The translations under genes were made by a program, and so were the position numbers. Source: Frigidibacter mobilis (GTDB lineage: Bacteria > Pseudomonadota > Alphaproteobacteria > Rhodobacterales > Rhodobacteraceae). Taken from it: a stretch of DNA of 64,000 bases. The stretch covers positions 496,001 to 560,000 of the forward strand of contig NZ_CP012661.1 in the NCBI RefSeq assembly GCF_001620265.1, written 5' to 3'. Below, in pieces: positions 8,530-17,635 of this stretch (positions are counted from its first letter, which is position 1; every line of letters begins with the position of its first letter). Below the pieces are notes generated by a model. That model was not told where the DNA came from. It worked only from the letters and a program-made list of their open reading frames with translations, and searched no databases.

Positions 8530-9069
8530 TCATGCGACATACTCCCCGGTCGGGGCAGGGTGACGGAACACGAGGCAGGGGTCGGTCCCAGGATGGGCGG
8601 CGCTGTCATCACGCCGCGCGCCGAGGCGTTCGGCCAGCGCGATGGAGCGGGCATTGGCCGGGTCGATATAGCTGACGGCGGTGTCCCAGCCGAGCGGGCC
8701 GAAGGCATGGGTGAGGGCAGCGCGCGCCGCCTCGAAGGCATAGCCCTTGCCCTCGGCCTCGGGCGACCACAGGGTCCAGCCGATCTCGCGTTCCGGCCAG
8801 CCCTCGGGATACCAGGGGCCGCACATGCCAAGCGCGGGGCCGCCGGCCTTGGGCGCGAAAACGAAGGTGCCGAAGCCGCGCAGCACCCACATGCCGATGA
8901 CATGGCCGAAGGCACGCCAGGCCTTTTCACGGTCCAGCGGGCCGCCGACGAAGCGCGAGCGCCCGTCCATCGCAAACTCGGCCCAGGCCGGCCAGTCGCC
9001 CGCCTGCGGGGCGCGCAGGATCAGGCGTTCGGTTTCGATCACCGGGGTGGGGGAGAGGATGACGGTCAT
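8530..9069 (-). CDS. GNAT-family N-acetyltransferase (RimJ/RimL-like)
   Basis: A 179-residue acetyltransferase. ETERLILRAPQAGDW at the N-terminus and the acetyl-CoA region EAEGKGYAFEAARAALTHAF place it with the RimJ/RimL subgroup, which often acetylates protein N-termini or small amines. Its start overlaps the ffh stop as ATGA, so it is translationally coupled to ffh. The substrate is unknown. Confidence 0.85.
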   Translation of the reverse strand: MTVILSPTPVIETERLILRAPQAGDWPAWAEFAMDGRSRFVGGPLDREKAWRAFGHVIGMWVLRGFGTFVFAPKAGGPALGMCGPWYPEGWPEREIGWTLWSPEAEGKGYAFEAARAALTHAFGPLGWDTAVSYIDPANARSIALAERLGARRDDSAAHPGTDPCLVFRHPAPTGEYVA

Positions 9070-10595
9070 TTCTTCTTGCCCAAGCCGCCAAGCCCCGAAA
9101 GCCCACCGGGCAGGTTCAGGCCGCCAAGGCCAGGAAGGCCGCCCGGCATCTTGCTCCCGATCTGGCCTTGCAGGGCTTTCGCTGCCTCTTCCATCTGGGC
9201 CGGGTCCATCTTCGACGGGTCCATGCCGCCCATGCCGCCGGGCATCTTGCCGCCGAACATCTGCATGGCCTGCTTGAGCATCCCGCCTTTGCCCATCTTG
9301 CCGATCTTCTTCATCGTGTCGGCCATCTGGCGATGCATCTTCAGCAGGCGGTTCACCTCGGCGACCTCCAGCCCCGCACCGGCGGCGATGCGCTTCTTGC
9401 GGCTGGCCTGCAACAGGTCGGGGTTGGCCCGTTCCTTCTTGGTCATCGAGTTGATGAGCGCGATCTGCCGGCGCAGGGCCTTGTCGTCAAAGCCCGCGGC
9501 CTCGGCCTGCTTGGCCATCTTGCCCATGCCGGGCATCATGCCCATCACGCCCTGCATCCCGCCCATCTTCAGCATCTGGTCAAGCTGGCCCTTCAGGTCG
9601 TTCATGTTGAACAGACCCTTCTGGAAGCGCTTCATCATCCGCTCGGCCTGTTCGGCCTCGAAGGTTTCCTGCGCCTTTTCCACGAGGGCGACGATGTCGC
9701 CCATGCCGAGGATGCGGCCGGCGACACGTTCTGCCTCGAAGGTCTCCAGCGCGTCCATCTTCTCGCCGAGGCCGACGAAGCGGATCGGCTTGCCGGTGAT
9801 GGCGCGCATCGACAGCGCGGCGCCGCCGCGGCCGTCGCCGTCCATCCGGGTGAGGACAACGCCGGTGATGCCGACCTTGCCGTCGAATTCGGTGGCGACG
9901 TTGACCGCGTCCTGCCCGGTCAGGCCATCGACGACCAGCAGCGTCTCGCGCGGCTGGGCCACGTCGCGGACCGCCTGCACCTCGGCCATCAGGGCTTCGT
10001 CGATATGCAGCCGGCCGGCGGTGTCGAGCATGTAGACATCGTAGCCGCCAAGCGTCGCTTGCTGTTTGGCGCGGCGGGCGATCTGGACGGCATTCTCGCC
10101 CTTGATGATCGGCAGGGTGTCGACGCCGATCTGCGAACCGAGGATCGCTAGCTGTTCCATCGCCGCGGGGCGGTTGGTGTCCAGCGAGGCCATCAGCACG
10201 CGCTTGCCCTGCCGCTCGGTCAGGCGCTTGGCCAGCTTGGCGGTGGTGGTGGTCTTGCCCGAGCCCTGCAGGCCGACCATCAGCATGGCCGCGGGCGGGT
10301 TGTCGATCTTCAGCGCGCCGGGATCGCCCTCGCCGCGCAGGGTGCGGATCAGCTCGTCATGGACGATCTTCACGACCTGCTGGCCAGGGGTCACGGATTT
10401 GGTGACGGCAGAGCCGGTGGCCTTTGCGCTGACCGACTTGACGAAGGCGCGGGCGACAGGCAGCGAGACGTCAGCCTCGAGCAGGGCGACGCGCACCTCG
10501 CGCAGGGCGGTTTCGACGTTTTCGGCGGTGAGTGCACCCTGGCGGGTGAGCTTGTCGAAGACCCCGGAGAGCCGTTCGGATAGAGTCTCGAACAT
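9066..10595 (-). CDS. ffh: Signal recognition particle protein Ffh
   Basis: A 509-residue SRP54 GTPase that binds signal peptides on the ribosome and docks with FtsY. The N domain is followed by the G domain (P-loop GLQGSGKTTT, DTAGRL, TRMDGD) and a methionine-rich M domain (for example MGGMQGVMGMMPGMGKM). The start chosen is the ATG at 10595 (MFETLSERLSGVFD) behind AGGAGG; the frame runs 57 codons further upstream, but that part is not Ffh-like. The tail is Gly/Leu/Pro-rich. Confidence 0.97.
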   Translation of the reverse strand: MFETLSERLSGVFDKLTRQGALTAENVETALREVRVALLEADVSLPVARAFVKSVSAKATGSAVTKSVTPGQQVVKIVHDELIRTLRGEGDPGALKIDNPPAAMLMVGLQGSGKTTTTAKLAKRLTERQGKRVLMASLDTNRPAAMEQLAILGSQIGVDTLPIIKGENAVQIARRAKQQATLGGYDVYMLDTAGRLHIDEALMAEVQAVRDVAQPRETLLVVDGLTGQDAVNVATEFDGKVGITGVVLTRMDGDGRGGAALSMRAITGKPIRFVGLGEKMDALETFEAERVAGRILGMGDIVALVEKAQETFEAEQAERMMKRFQKGLFNMNDLKGQLDQMLKMGGMQGVMGMMPGMGKMAKQAEAAGFDDKALRRQIALINSMTKKERANPDLLQASRKKRIAAGAGLEVAEVNRLLKMHRQMADTMKKIGKMGKGGMLKQAMQMFGGKMPGGMGGMDPSKMDPAQMEEAAKALQGQIGSKMPGGLPGLGGLNLPGGLSGLGGLGKKK

Positions 10596-10928
10596 CGCGT
10601 CTGGCCCTCCTGGCCCTGATTGCACCTTGCCGGGGCATGTAAGGCCCGGCGCTCCGATCCCCAAGGGTGGCGGTCCGAACCGGCCAAAGCGGAAAGGCAC
10701 CCGTGGGCGCAACGCGCTGACGGATGGCGATCCCCCCATGACGGGTTGGGACCGGAAGCAAGCCACTTCCGGGGAATTGGGCAGGCCCTAGAAGAAATGG
10801 GCGGGGGAGTCAAGCGGGGGGAGGATTAGTGGCGCCCCGGCGCAGGCAGAGGGCAGCGCCCGCCCGGTGGGGCGGACGGGCGCTGCCCGGCGGCGCTGAA
10901 GCGCCTTGTTCCGGGCGAAAAGGGAAAG
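10596..10928. other. Intergenic region between azoR and ffh
   Basis: No gene was found here. It holds the ffh leader, including a perfect CCGGAAG/CTTCCGG hairpin at 10752-10772, and the 38-bp palindromic repeat at 10851-10888. The hairpin is reminiscent of the SRP RNA tip, but the surrounding conserved SRP RNA bases are missing, so I do not call an RNA gene. Confidence 0.5.
10851..10888. repeat. REP-like palindromic element, copy 1
   Basis: A perfect 12-bp inverted repeat, GGGCAGCGCCCG and CGGGCGCTGCCC, flanks a 14-base spacer. Its reverse complement is almost identical along its length to the element at 15870-15908. Such extragenic palindromes are often bound by IHF or gyrase, or protect mRNA ends; their role here is unknown. 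Confidence 0.7.
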
Positions 10929-11519
10929 TTACGCAGCCAGCGCGTCGACCTGGCCCTCGGCCTTGGCCAGCGCCTCCTCGGGGCCGAAGACCATCGCGTC
11001 AGCGGCGACGAAATCGACATCGGTGATGCCGAGGAAGCCCAGCATGTGCCGCACATAGCCCGAGGCGAAGTCGATCTCGGACCCGAAGCGGGTGCCGTCC
11101 GAGGACAGGGCGATGATCGCGCGCTTGCCGGTCAGCAGGCCTTGCGGGCCGGCTTCGGTATAGGTGAAGGTCTCGCCCTTGCGCGCGACATGGTCGAACC
11201 AGGTCTTCAGCGAGGCGGGGGTGCCGAAGTTGTAGATCGGCAGGCCGATGACCAGCACGTCGGCGGCCTTGATCTCGGCGATCAGCGTGTCGGAGACGGC
11301 GGCGATGGCGGCCTGTTCGGGGGTGCGTGCCTCGGCCGGGGTGAAGATGGCGCCGATCCAGGCCGCGTCGATGGCGGGCAGGCCGGCGGCGAGGTCGCGG
11401 CTGGTGACGCTGGCGGCGGGATGGGCGGCGGTCAGGCGCGCGAGGATGCGGTCGGTCAGGCGGCGCGAGACCGAGCCGGCGGGTTTGATCGAGGCGTCGA
11501 GGCGGAGGATGTTGGTCAT
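10929..11519 (-). CDS. azoR: FMN-dependent NADH-azoreductase
   Basis: A 196-residue flavodoxin-fold quinone/azo reductase: MTNILRLDASIKP at the N-terminus, IGLPIYNFGTPASLKTWFDHVARKGETF across the FMN site, and GSEIDFASGYVRHMLGFLG near the end. It reduces quinones and azo dyes by two-electron transfer. The ATG at 11519 with AAGGACC upstream is preferred over a 40-codon extension. It is divergent from a LysR gene that probably controls it. Confidence 0.92.
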   Translation of the reverse strand: MTNILRLDASIKPAGSVSRRLTDRILARLTAAHPAASVTSRDLAAGLPAIDAAWIGAIFTPAEARTPEQAAIAAVSDTLIAEIKAADVLVIGLPIYNFGTPASLKTWFDHVARKGETFTYTEAGPQGLLTGKRAIIALSSDGTRFGSEIDFASGYVRHMLGFLGITDVDFVAADAMVFGPEEALAKAEGQVDALAA

Positions 11520-11584
11520 TGGGCGGTCCTTGAGTATCTGGGGCACGGCGGGGGAGGGCGCCGGTGCATCCGCCCAAGATGGCC

Positions 11585-11604
11585 GTTGCAATTTCGAACG
11601 CAAC
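11585..11604. promoter_or_regulatory. Candidate LysR operator
   Basis: GTTGC-N10-GCAAC, a perfect interrupted palindrome containing the T-N11-A pattern of LysR sites, lies in the azoR-lysR divergent intergenic region, 41 bases from the LysR start and 66 from azoR. Confidence 0.55.
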
Positions 11605-11644
11605 GTCGATACTCGCACCGCATATGTTGACGGGCGCACAGAAA

Positions 11645-12556
11645 ATGTCTTTTCAGAACTGGGACGAGATCCGCACGGCCTATCAGGTGGCGCGGATCGG
11701 CACGGTCAGCGGTGCCGCCGAGGTGCTGGGGGTCCACCATGCCACGGTGATCCGGCATATCGACGCGCTGGAGGGGCGGCTGGGGGCCAAGCTGTTCCAG
11801 CGCCATGCCCGCGGCTATACCCCGACCGAGGCCGGGCAGGAGCTGCTGAAGGTGGCGCAGGCGACCGAGGACCAGTTCGGCCAGCTGGCGGCGCGGATCA
11901 ACGGGGCCGGGTCCGAGATGGGGGGCGAGCTGGTCGTGACCTCGGTGCCGGGGCTGTCGGCGCTGGTGACGCCGATCGTCGCGGGGCTGATGGCCGAGCA
12001 TCCCGAGCTGATCGTGCGCTATGTCACCGACCTGCGCATCTTCCGGCTGGAATATGGCGAGGCGCATGTGGCGATCCGCGCCGGGTCTGCCCCGGCCGAG
12101 CCGGACAATGTGGTGCAGCGCCTGCATGAGCATCAGGTGGCGCTGTTCGGGTCGCCGTCCTATCTGGCCAAGCATGGCACGCCGGTCAAGGATACCGATC
12201 TGCCGGCGCATCGGTTCATCGGGAACGAGAACCCGGCCTCGCGCGCGCCGTTCCATCAGTGGCTGTCGAGCGTGGTGCCGCGGGCACGGGTGGTCTATCG
12301 CTGCAATGATGGCGAGGCCACAAGGGATGCTGTGCGCGCCGGGCTGGGGCTTGGGTTCCTGCCGGTGGCAAGTGCGCGGGGCAATCCCGATTTCGTCGAG
12401 GTGATGCCCCCGCGCGAGGCCTGGGCGTCATCTCTGTGGCTGGTCACGCATGTGGACCTGCACCGCACCACCAAGGTGCAGGCCTTCCTGACCGCGATCA
12501 AGGCGGCATCGAAGGACTGGCCGGCGATGTGTTCGGGGGCGGCGCCTCACGCCTGA
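11645..12556 (+). CDS. LysR-family transcriptional regulator
   Basis: A 303-residue LysR protein. The winged helix is at about 5-65 (AYQVARIGTVSGAAEVLGVHHATVIRHIDALEGRLGAKLFQR), followed by a periplasmic-binding-like effector domain. It is divergent from azoR, the usual arrangement of a regulator with its target, so it probably senses a quinone or azo compound. The start at MSFQNW is chosen because the upstream extension carries the operator. The ribosome site is weak. Confidence 0.88.
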   Translation: MSFQNWDEIRTAYQVARIGTVSGAAEVLGVHHATVIRHIDALEGRLGAKLFQRHARGYTPTEAGQELLKVAQATEDQFGQLAARINGAGSEMGGELVVTSVPGLSALVTPIVAGLMAEHPELIVRYVTDLRIFRLEYGEAHVAIRAGSAPAEPDNVVQRLHEHQVALFGSPSYLAKHGTPVKDTDLPAHRFIGNENPASRAPFHQWLSSVVPRARVVYRCNDGEATRDAVRAGLGLGFLPVASARGNPDFVEVMPPREAWASSLWLVTHVDLHRTTKVQAFLTAIKAASKDWPAMCSGAAPHA

Positions 12557-12924
12557 GGCGGGTCTGGCTCTGCCTCGGCGGTGTGAAGCTCTGCCTCCAG
12601 AAACCGCTCGAAGGCGTCAAGGTCCAGCCGCTCGAACTGGCCGAAGCCCTGCATCCAGATGCTGGCCTCGCGCATGGCGTCGGGCTCCAGCTTGCACCAT
12701 TTCACCCGGCCGCGCTTTTCCTGGCTGATGAGCCCGGCCTCGGCGAGGATCTGCAGGTGCTTGGAGATCGCCGCCAGCGACATCTGGAACGGTTCGGCGA
12801 CATCGGTCACTGCCATGTCGTCCTCGAGTAGCATCGACAGGATCGCCCGCCGCGTCGGATCGGCGAGGGCCGAGAACACGGCGTCGAGGACTGGCGGGAG
12901 TGGCGGGGCGGGTGGGGCGTGCAT
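12547..12924 (-). CDS. ArsR-family transcriptional regulator
   Basis: A 125-residue winged-helix repressor: VFSALADPTRRAILSMLLEDDMAVTDVAEPFQMSLAAISKHLQILAEAGLI is the typical ArsR HTH. No cysteine metal-binding motif is visible, so it more likely belongs to the ArsR group associated with SRPBCC or metabolic targets. AGGA lies six bases before the ATG at 12924. It overlaps the LysR 3' end by 10 bases. The target is unknown. Confidence 0.85.
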   Translation of the reverse strand: MHAPPAPPLPPVLDAVFSALADPTRRAILSMLLEDDMAVTDVAEPFQMSLAAISKHLQILAEAGLISQEKRGRVKWCKLEPDAMREASIWMQGFGQFERLDLDAFERFLEAELHTAEAEPDPPQA

Positions 12925-13161
12925 GGGCATTCCTAGCGCCGCTGCCGCCAAACCGTCAACCGGACGGTTGAATATGGGATTTTGCCGCAAAGCGGCGCTG
13001 CGGAGGGCGCGCGGGTGGCGAGATACGGTGTGGCCTTCGCATTTTTCATTTTATTTCAATGTGTTGCTTGGTGGTTTCTAACCTCCTAACGCGCTTGACT
13101 CACCGGGCCCCGCCGCCTAGGAAGGCGGCAACAGTCCAAGGGGGCTCCGAGGGGGCGCAAC

Positions 13162-13491
13162 GTGGCCGACGAACCCGATCAGACCCGGCTTTCCGAGCTG
13201 GAAAAGCGGATCGAGAAGGTCAAGGCGGCCCATGCGCCCAAGCCCCGCGCGGACGAGCATTTCAGCCAGGCCAACCAGGCCTGGCGCATGGTGATAGAGC
13301 TGGTTTCGGGTTTGGGGATCGGCTTTGGCATCGGCTACGGGCTGGATACCGTCTTCGGGACCATGCCGTTCCTGCTGGTGCTGTTCATATTCCTGGGCTT
13401 CGCGGCCGGAGTGAAGACGATGCTTCGCACCGCGACCGAGATGCAGACGAAACGACAGGCGGAAGACTCCGCCCGGGATGAGGGGAAGTAG
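13162..13491 (+). CDS. atpI: ATP synthase protein I
   Basis: A 109-residue membrane protein starting with GTG. A charged N-terminal helix (about 8-40) precedes two membrane segments, [18 protein letters not shown] and [16 protein letters not shown]. AtpI assists c-ring assembly. First gene of the F0 operon; atpB follows after 2 bases. Confidence 0.92.
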   Translation: MADEPDQTRLSELEKRIEKVKAAHAPKPRADEHFSQANQAWRMVIELVSGLGIGFGIGYGLDTVFGTMPFLLVLFIFLGFAAGVKTMLRTATEMQTKRQAEDSARDEGK

Positions 13492-13493
13492 AC

Positions 13494-14243
13494 GTGGCGA
13501 CCGAAGAAGCAGCAGGCGGTCTTGCATTCCACCCGATGGACCAGTTCCTGGTACGCCCCCTGTTCGGCGGCACCGAGATCCACTGGTACACGCCGACCAA
13601 CGTGACGCTGTGGATGGGCCTGACGGTCCTGGCCATCGTGCTGGTGCTGGTCGTCGGCTCGCGCGGCCGGGCCATCGTTCCCAGCCGGATGCAGTCCGTC
13701 GCGGAGCTGACCTTCGGCATGGTCCACAAGATGCTGGAAGACATCACCGGCAAGGAAGGCCTGAAATACTTCCCCTATGTGATGACCCTGTTCTGCTTCA
13801 TCGTGTTTGCCAACTTCATCGGCCTGATCCCGAAGTCGTTCTCGACCACCTCGCATATCGCGGTGACGGCGGTCCTGGCGATGCTGGTGTTCCTGGGCGT
13901 GACCATCCTGGGCTTCGTGAAGAACGGCGCGCATTTCCTCGGCCTGTTCTGGGTCTCGTCGGCGCCGCTGCCGCTGCGCCCGGTGCTGGCGGTGATCGAG
14001 GTGATTTCCTACTTCGTGCGCCCGGTCAGCCATTCCATTCGTCTTGCCGGCAACATCATGGCAGGACACGCGGTGATCAAGGTGTTCGCGGGTTTCGCGG
14101 CCATCGCGGCCATCGCCCCGGTTTCGATCCTGGCGATCACCGCGATGTACGGGCTTGAAGTGCTCGTCGCGCTGATCCAGGCCTATGTGTTCACCATCCT
14201 CACCTGCGTCTATCTGAAGGACGCGCTGCATCCGGGCCACTAA
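13494..14243 (+). CDS. atpB: F0F1 ATP synthase subunit a
   Basis: A 249-residue membrane subunit forming the proton half-channels. The essential arginine is in [14 protein letters not shown], and the last helices contain [27 protein letters not shown] start. Lies between atpI and atpE, as in other alphaproteobacteria, where F0 and F1 genes are separate operons. Confidence 0.97.
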   Translation: MATEEAAGGLAFHPMDQFLVRPLFGGTEIHWYTPTNVTLWMGLTVLAIVLVLVVGSRGRAIVPSRMQSVAELTFGMVHKMLEDITGKEGLKYFPYVMTLFCFIVFANFIGLIPKSFSTTSHIAVTAVLAMLVFLGVTILGFVKNGAHFLGLFWVSSAPLPLRPVLAVIEVISYFVRPVSHSIRLAGNIMAGHAVIKVFAGFAAIAAIAPVSILAITAMYGLEVLVALIQAYVFTILTCVYLKDALHPGH

Positions 14244-14298
14244 GGCGCGGCCTGCAGTTATCCAATTACAACCTTTCCAATCCTGAAGGAGCACCTCT

Positions 14299-14532
14299 AT
14301 GGAAGGCATCGCACAACTCGGCCAATATCTCGGCGCTGGTCTGGCCTGCATCGGCATGGCCGGGGCTGCAATGGGTGTGGGCAACGTCGCTGGCAACTAC
14401 CTGGCCGGCGCGCTGCGCAACCCCTCGGCTGCCGCGTCGCAGACCGCCACGCTGTTCATCGGCATGGCCTTTGCCGAAGCTCTGGGCATCTTCTCGTTCC
14501 TGGTCGCGCTGCTGCTGCTGTTCGCAGTCTGA
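14299..14532 (+). CDS. atpE: F0F1 ATP synthase subunit c
   Basis: A 77-residue hairpin of two membrane helices joined by the polar loop RNP (40-42). The proton-binding carboxylate is E60 in GMAFAEALG, typical of proton-driven c rings. GAAGGAG is a strong ribosome site. A GC-rich stem-loop follows the gene. Confidence 0.97.
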   Translation: MEGIAQLGQYLGAGLACIGMAGAAMGVGNVAGNYLAGALRNPSAAASQTATLFIGMAFAEALGIFSFLVALLLLFAV

Positions 14533-14552
14533 TCCCTTCCAAAGATCTGAGA

Positions 14553-14588
14553 GCCGGGCGGGTCCTTCAAGGGGCCTGCCCGCCGGTT
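14553..14588 (+). other. Stem-loop after atpE
   Basis: GCCGGGCGGG and GCCCGCCGG can pair imperfectly around the atpE-atpX gap. No proper T-run follows. It may partly terminate or stabilise the upstream message so that subunit c is made in excess over b' and b, as the ring stoichiometry demands. Confidence 0.45.
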
Positions 14589-14618
14589 TGACGGGTCCTG
14601 ACGGACCGGGGGAACGAC

Positions 14619-15194
14619 ATGGCAACAACAACGGAAGAAGCGGCAGGTCACGCGGCGGACGCTGCCCACGCGATGCTGCCGGGAACCGATGCGCATGGCA
14701 GTGCGGTCGGCATGCCGCAGCTGGTGTTCGAGACTTTCCCGAACCAGATCTTCTGGCTGCTGGTGACGCTGGTCGTGATCTACCTCGTCCTGTCGCGCAT
14801 CGCGCTGCCGCGGATCGGCGGCGTGCTGGCGGAACGGGCGGGCACGATCAGCAATGACCTTGCCACCGCCGAAGAGCTGAAGCTGAAGGCGAAAGAGGCC
14901 GAGGCGAGCTATACGCGCGCGCTGGCCGAGGCCAAGACCGAGGCCGGCAAGATCGTTGCCGCAGCCAAGGCCGAGATCCAGGCGGATCTGGACGTGGCGA
15001 CGGCACGCGCCGATGCCGAGATCGCGGCGAAGACCGCCGAGTCGGAAGGCCGGATCGGCGAGATCCGTGCCGGCGCGCTGGAGGCGGTGAATGCCGTTGC
15101 CCGCGACACGGCGGCGGAAATCGTGGCGGTCTTCGGGGCGCGGGCGGATGCGGGCGCGATCGACGCGGCCGTGGCAGAGCGGATCAAGGGGTGA
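14619..15194 (+). CDS. atpX: F0F1 ATP synthase subunit b'
   Basis: A 191-residue peripheral stalk subunit. A 40-residue N-terminal segment precedes one membrane helix ([19 protein letters not shown]), then a long charged coiled coil to the end. A divergent b' beside b is typical of photosynthetic and related alphaproteobacteria. Its stop overlaps the next start as GTGA. Confidence 0.93.
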   Translation: MATTTEEAAGHAADAAHAMLPGTDAHGSAVGMPQLVFETFPNQIFWLLVTLVVIYLVLSRIALPRIGGVLAERAGTISNDLATAEELKLKAKEAEASYTRALAEAKTEAGKIVAAAKAEIQADLDVATARADAEIAAKTAESEGRIGEIRAGALEAVNAVARDTAAEIVAVFGARADAGAIDAAVAERIKG

Positions 15195-15754
15195 GCATGA
15201 TGCGGAAACTATCCCTGCTTCTGGTGCTGGCCGCAACGCCGGCCGCTGCGGCCAGCGGCCCGTTCCTGTCGCTGCACAACACCGACTTCATCGTGACGCT
15301 GGCCTTCCTGGTGTTCATCGGGATCCTGGTCTACTTCAAGGTCCCGGGTGCGATTGGCGGCCTGCTGGACAAGCGCGCCGCGACCATCAAGGCCGAGTTG
15401 GAAGAAGCCCGGGCGCTGCGCGAAGAGGCGCAGACCATCCTTGCCTCGTACGAGCGCAAGCAGAAGGAGATGATCGCTCAATCCGAGATGATCGTCGCCT
15501 CTGCCCGCAAGGAAGCGATGGCGGCGGCCGAAAAGGCCAAGGATGACCTGAAGGTCTCGATCCAGCGCCGGCTGAAGGCGGCGGAAGAGCAGATCGCCTC
15601 GGCCGAGAAGTCGGCAGTGAAAGAGGTGCGTGACCGCGCGGTGGTGGTGGCGGTTGCTGCGGCTGCCGAGGTTATCGCCAAGTCGATGCAGCAGGCCGAT
15701 CAGGCAGCGCTGATCGACGCGGCAATCGGGGAAGTGGAAACCCGGCTGCACTGA
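15191..15754 (+). CDS. atpF: F0F1 ATP synthase subunit b
   Basis: A 187-residue stalk subunit. The N-terminal [17 protein letters not shown] looks like a cleavable signal, then one membrane helix ([17 protein letters not shown]) and a coiled coil of about 130 residues. Last gene of the F0 operon, followed by a strong terminator. The ATG at 15197 is an alternative to the GTG used here. Confidence 0.94.
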   Translation: MSMMRKLSLLLVLAATPAAAASGPFLSLHNTDFIVTLAFLVFIGILVYFKVPGAIGGLLDKRAATIKAELEEARALREEAQTILASYERKQKEMIAQSEMIVASARKEAMAAAEKAKDDLKVSIQRRLKAAEEQIASAEKSAVKEVRDRAVVVAVAAAAEVIAKSMQQADQAALIDAAIGEVETRLH

Positions 15755-15780
15755 CCTGCGACAGGCGTGAGAGTATGGAG

Positions 15781-15806
15781 AGCCCGGCCACTGGCCGGGT
15801 TTTTCG
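15781..15806 (+). terminator. Terminator of the F0 operon
   Basis: A CCCGGCC/GGCCGGG stem with an ACT loop is followed by TTTTT, 27 bases past atpF. Confidence 0.9.
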
Positions 15807-15869
15807 TTGTGTGAGGCTTCCCGTTGTGGAAATGTCTTTTGCCCGGATTCAAGGCGCCTTGGCGCCGCC

Positions 15870-15908
15870 GGGCAGCGCCGTCCGCCCCCCCCCGGGCGGG
15901 CGCTGCCC
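15870..15908. repeat. REP-like palindromic element, copy 2
   Basis: GGGCAGCGCC and GGCGCTGCCC arms flank a C-rich centre. It matches the element at 10851-10888 in the opposite orientation, apart from the length of the C runs. Confidence 0.7.
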
Positions 15909-15934
15909 TCCAACTGCAAGCTGAACAGTCTCCC

Positions 15935-16738
15935 TCATCCCCGCTCCTGCTCATGATCGAAGCGCAGGCGCGCCACGGCCTCGTTGCGGTCGGCCTTCTG
16001 CTGGTCGGCAAGGCCGGCGCGGACAAAATCCAGGTGGGTTTCCACCGCCCGCCGGGCGCCCGCCGGATCGCGGGCCAGCAGGGTGGCATGGATGGCGCGG
16101 TGCTGGTCCAGAAGCGACTCGCGCGTGGTGCGCTGGCGGAACATCACCTGGCGGTTGTAGAACACCCCCTCGCGCAGCAGCTCGAACATCGAGCGCATCA
16201 TGTGCAGCATCACCACGTTATGGCTCGCCTCGATGATCGCCATGTGGAACTCGGCATCCAGGGCCGCCTCGTCTGCCGGGTTGCGCTTGCCGTGGGCGGC
16301 CTCCATCCGTCGGAAGATCGCGTCGATGACCTTCAGGTCGGTATCGGAGCCGAGCCGGGCGGCGCGTTCGGCGGCGAGCCCTTCAAGGTCGCGGCGGAAG
16401 TCGAGATAGTCGAAGACCGCATCGTCATGGCTGGCGAACAGCCGCGTCAGCGCCGGGGAGAAGGCCGAGCCAAGCACATCGGCCACGAACACGCCCGCAC
16501 CGGGGCGGGCGACCAGCAGCCCCGCCGCCTGCAGTTCAGCAAGCGCCTCGCGCAGCGAGGGGCGCGAGACGCCCAGCTTGTCGGCAAGGTCGCGTTCGGC
16601 CGGCAGCCGCTCGCCGGGGCGCAGGATACCTTGCAGGATCAGCCGCTCGATCTGGCGGACAACGCTGTGCGAGAGCTTCTCGGGCTCGACCTTCTGGAAG
16701 GGCATGGGCGCGGCTCCGCCGGATTGGTCAGTTTGCAT
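15935..16738 (-). CDS. GntR/FadR-family transcriptional regulator
   Basis: A 267-residue FadR-type regulator: an N-terminal winged helix (SHSVVRQIERLILQGILRPGERLPAERDLADKLGVSRPSLREALAELQAAGLL), then an all-helical FCD effector domain with metal-ligand-type residues in DAEFHMAIIEASHN and DQHRAIHATLLARD. FCD regulators usually sense lactate, pyruvate or other small acids. The ATG at 16738 is chosen over an upstream extension that lies in terminator DNA. No obvious target gene is adjacent. Confidence 0.88.
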   Translation of the reverse strand: MQTDQSGGAAPMPFQKVEPEKLSHSVVRQIERLILQGILRPGERLPAERDLADKLGVSRPSLREALAELQAAGLLVARPGAGVFVADVLGSAFSPALTRLFASHDDAVFDYLDFRRDLEGLAAERAARLGSDTDLKVIDAIFRRMEAAHGKRNPADEAALDAEFHMAIIEASHNVVMLHMMRSMFELLREGVFYNRQVMFRQRTTRESLLDQHRAIHATLLARDPAGARRAVETHLDFVRAGLADQQKADRNEAVARLRFDHEQERG

Positions 16739-16790
16739 GACCACTTCTAGGCGGCGGGGGCGGGGGCGGCAACGGAAAAGGCCCGGAACG

Positions 16791-16818
16791 AAAAAGGCCG
16801 GGCACAATGCCCGGCCTT
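16791..16818 (-). terminator. Terminator of the OmpA-like gene
   Basis: A GGCCGGGC/GCCCGGCC stem with an ACAAT loop; on the minus strand it is followed by a T-run. It begins about 22 bases past the OmpA-like stop. Confidence 0.85.
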
Positions 16819-16839
16819 CTGACCATCTGACCGAAGGGA

Positions 16840-17502
16840 TCAGTTCGTCGGCGTGATGATGATCTGCACGCGGCGGTTCTGGGCGCGGCCTTCGGGGGTC
16901 GCGTTCGAGGCGATGGGCTGGTCGTAGCCGCGACCGTAATAGACCACGCGCTGCGGGGCCACGCCGCCATTGCGGATGACCTGCGCCACCGCTGCAGCCC
17001 GGCGCTGAGACAGGTCCTGGTTGTAGGCGGCCGAGCCGGTGTTGTCGGTATGGCCGATCACCTCGACCCGGGTGTTCGGGTAGCGGTTGAGGCTCGACGC
17101 CAGGGCATAGAGGTCATTGGTCACCGCGCTCGACACGGTGGCGCTGTCGGTGGCGAAGAGCACGTCCTGCGGCATGTTCACCACGAGGTTCGAGCCGGTG
17201 TTGGTGACGGTGGTGCCGTTGCCGCCGATCTCGGATTGCAGTTCGCGCGCCTGACGGTCCAGCAGGCTGCCGGCAACGCCGCCGATGGCGGCACCGGCAA
17301 GGGCGCCCGCGGCGGCCTTGGTCAGACGCTCGTCACCGTCAGCCGTCGCGCCCAGAACGCCGCCGACAACGGCGCCGGCGATGGCCGCGTTGCGGGCGTT
17401 GTTGGGCTGGCCCGCGCCGCCCGCCGGATAGCCGGACTCCACGCAGGCCGTCAGGCCGAGGCTTGCTGAAATGGCAAGGAGAAGGGGTGTCTTCGCGTTC
17501 AT
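16840..17502 (-). CDS. OmpA-family outer-membrane lipoprotein
   Basis: A 220-residue protein with a lipoprotein signal ending LGLTAC (Cys 20). A glycine-zipper segment (ARNAAIAGAVVGGVLGATADGDE and AGALAGAAIGGVAGSLLDRQ) is followed by an OmpA peptidoglycan-binding domain with VIGHTDNTGSAAYNQDLSQRRA. It probably anchors the outer membrane to peptidoglycan. It resembles the YiaD/PAL-like OmpA group. The start at 17502 gives an intact lipobox; upstream codons do not. Confidence 0.9.
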   Translation of the reverse strand: MNAKTPLLLAISASLGLTACVESGYPAGGAGQPNNARNAAIAGAVVGGVLGATADGDERLTKAAAGALAGAAIGGVAGSLLDRQARELQSEIGGNGTTVTNTGSNLVVNMPQDVLFATDSATVSSAVTNDLYALASSLNRYPNTRVEVIGHTDNTGSAAYNQDLSQRRAAAVAQVIRNGGVAPQRVVYYGRGYDQPIASNATPEGRAQNRRVQIIITPTN

Positions 17503-17635
17503 TCTGTGCCGCCTGTTTGTTATATCCGTCCGATGGACGTCGCGCGATATATAGCAAATCCTGCAGGGCTGCGAATAGGCCCGCCCGCGCCCTAGCAGGT
17601 TTCCGCCCATCACAAGCGGGAGAGGAGGGGTGGAA

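Noticed and set aside
10741..10790. Possible SRP 4.5S RNA next to ffh because of a CCGGAAG hairpin
   Set aside because: The conserved GGTCAGG...GGAAGNNAGCAG core and the flanking helix are not present; it looks like a plain leader hairpin.
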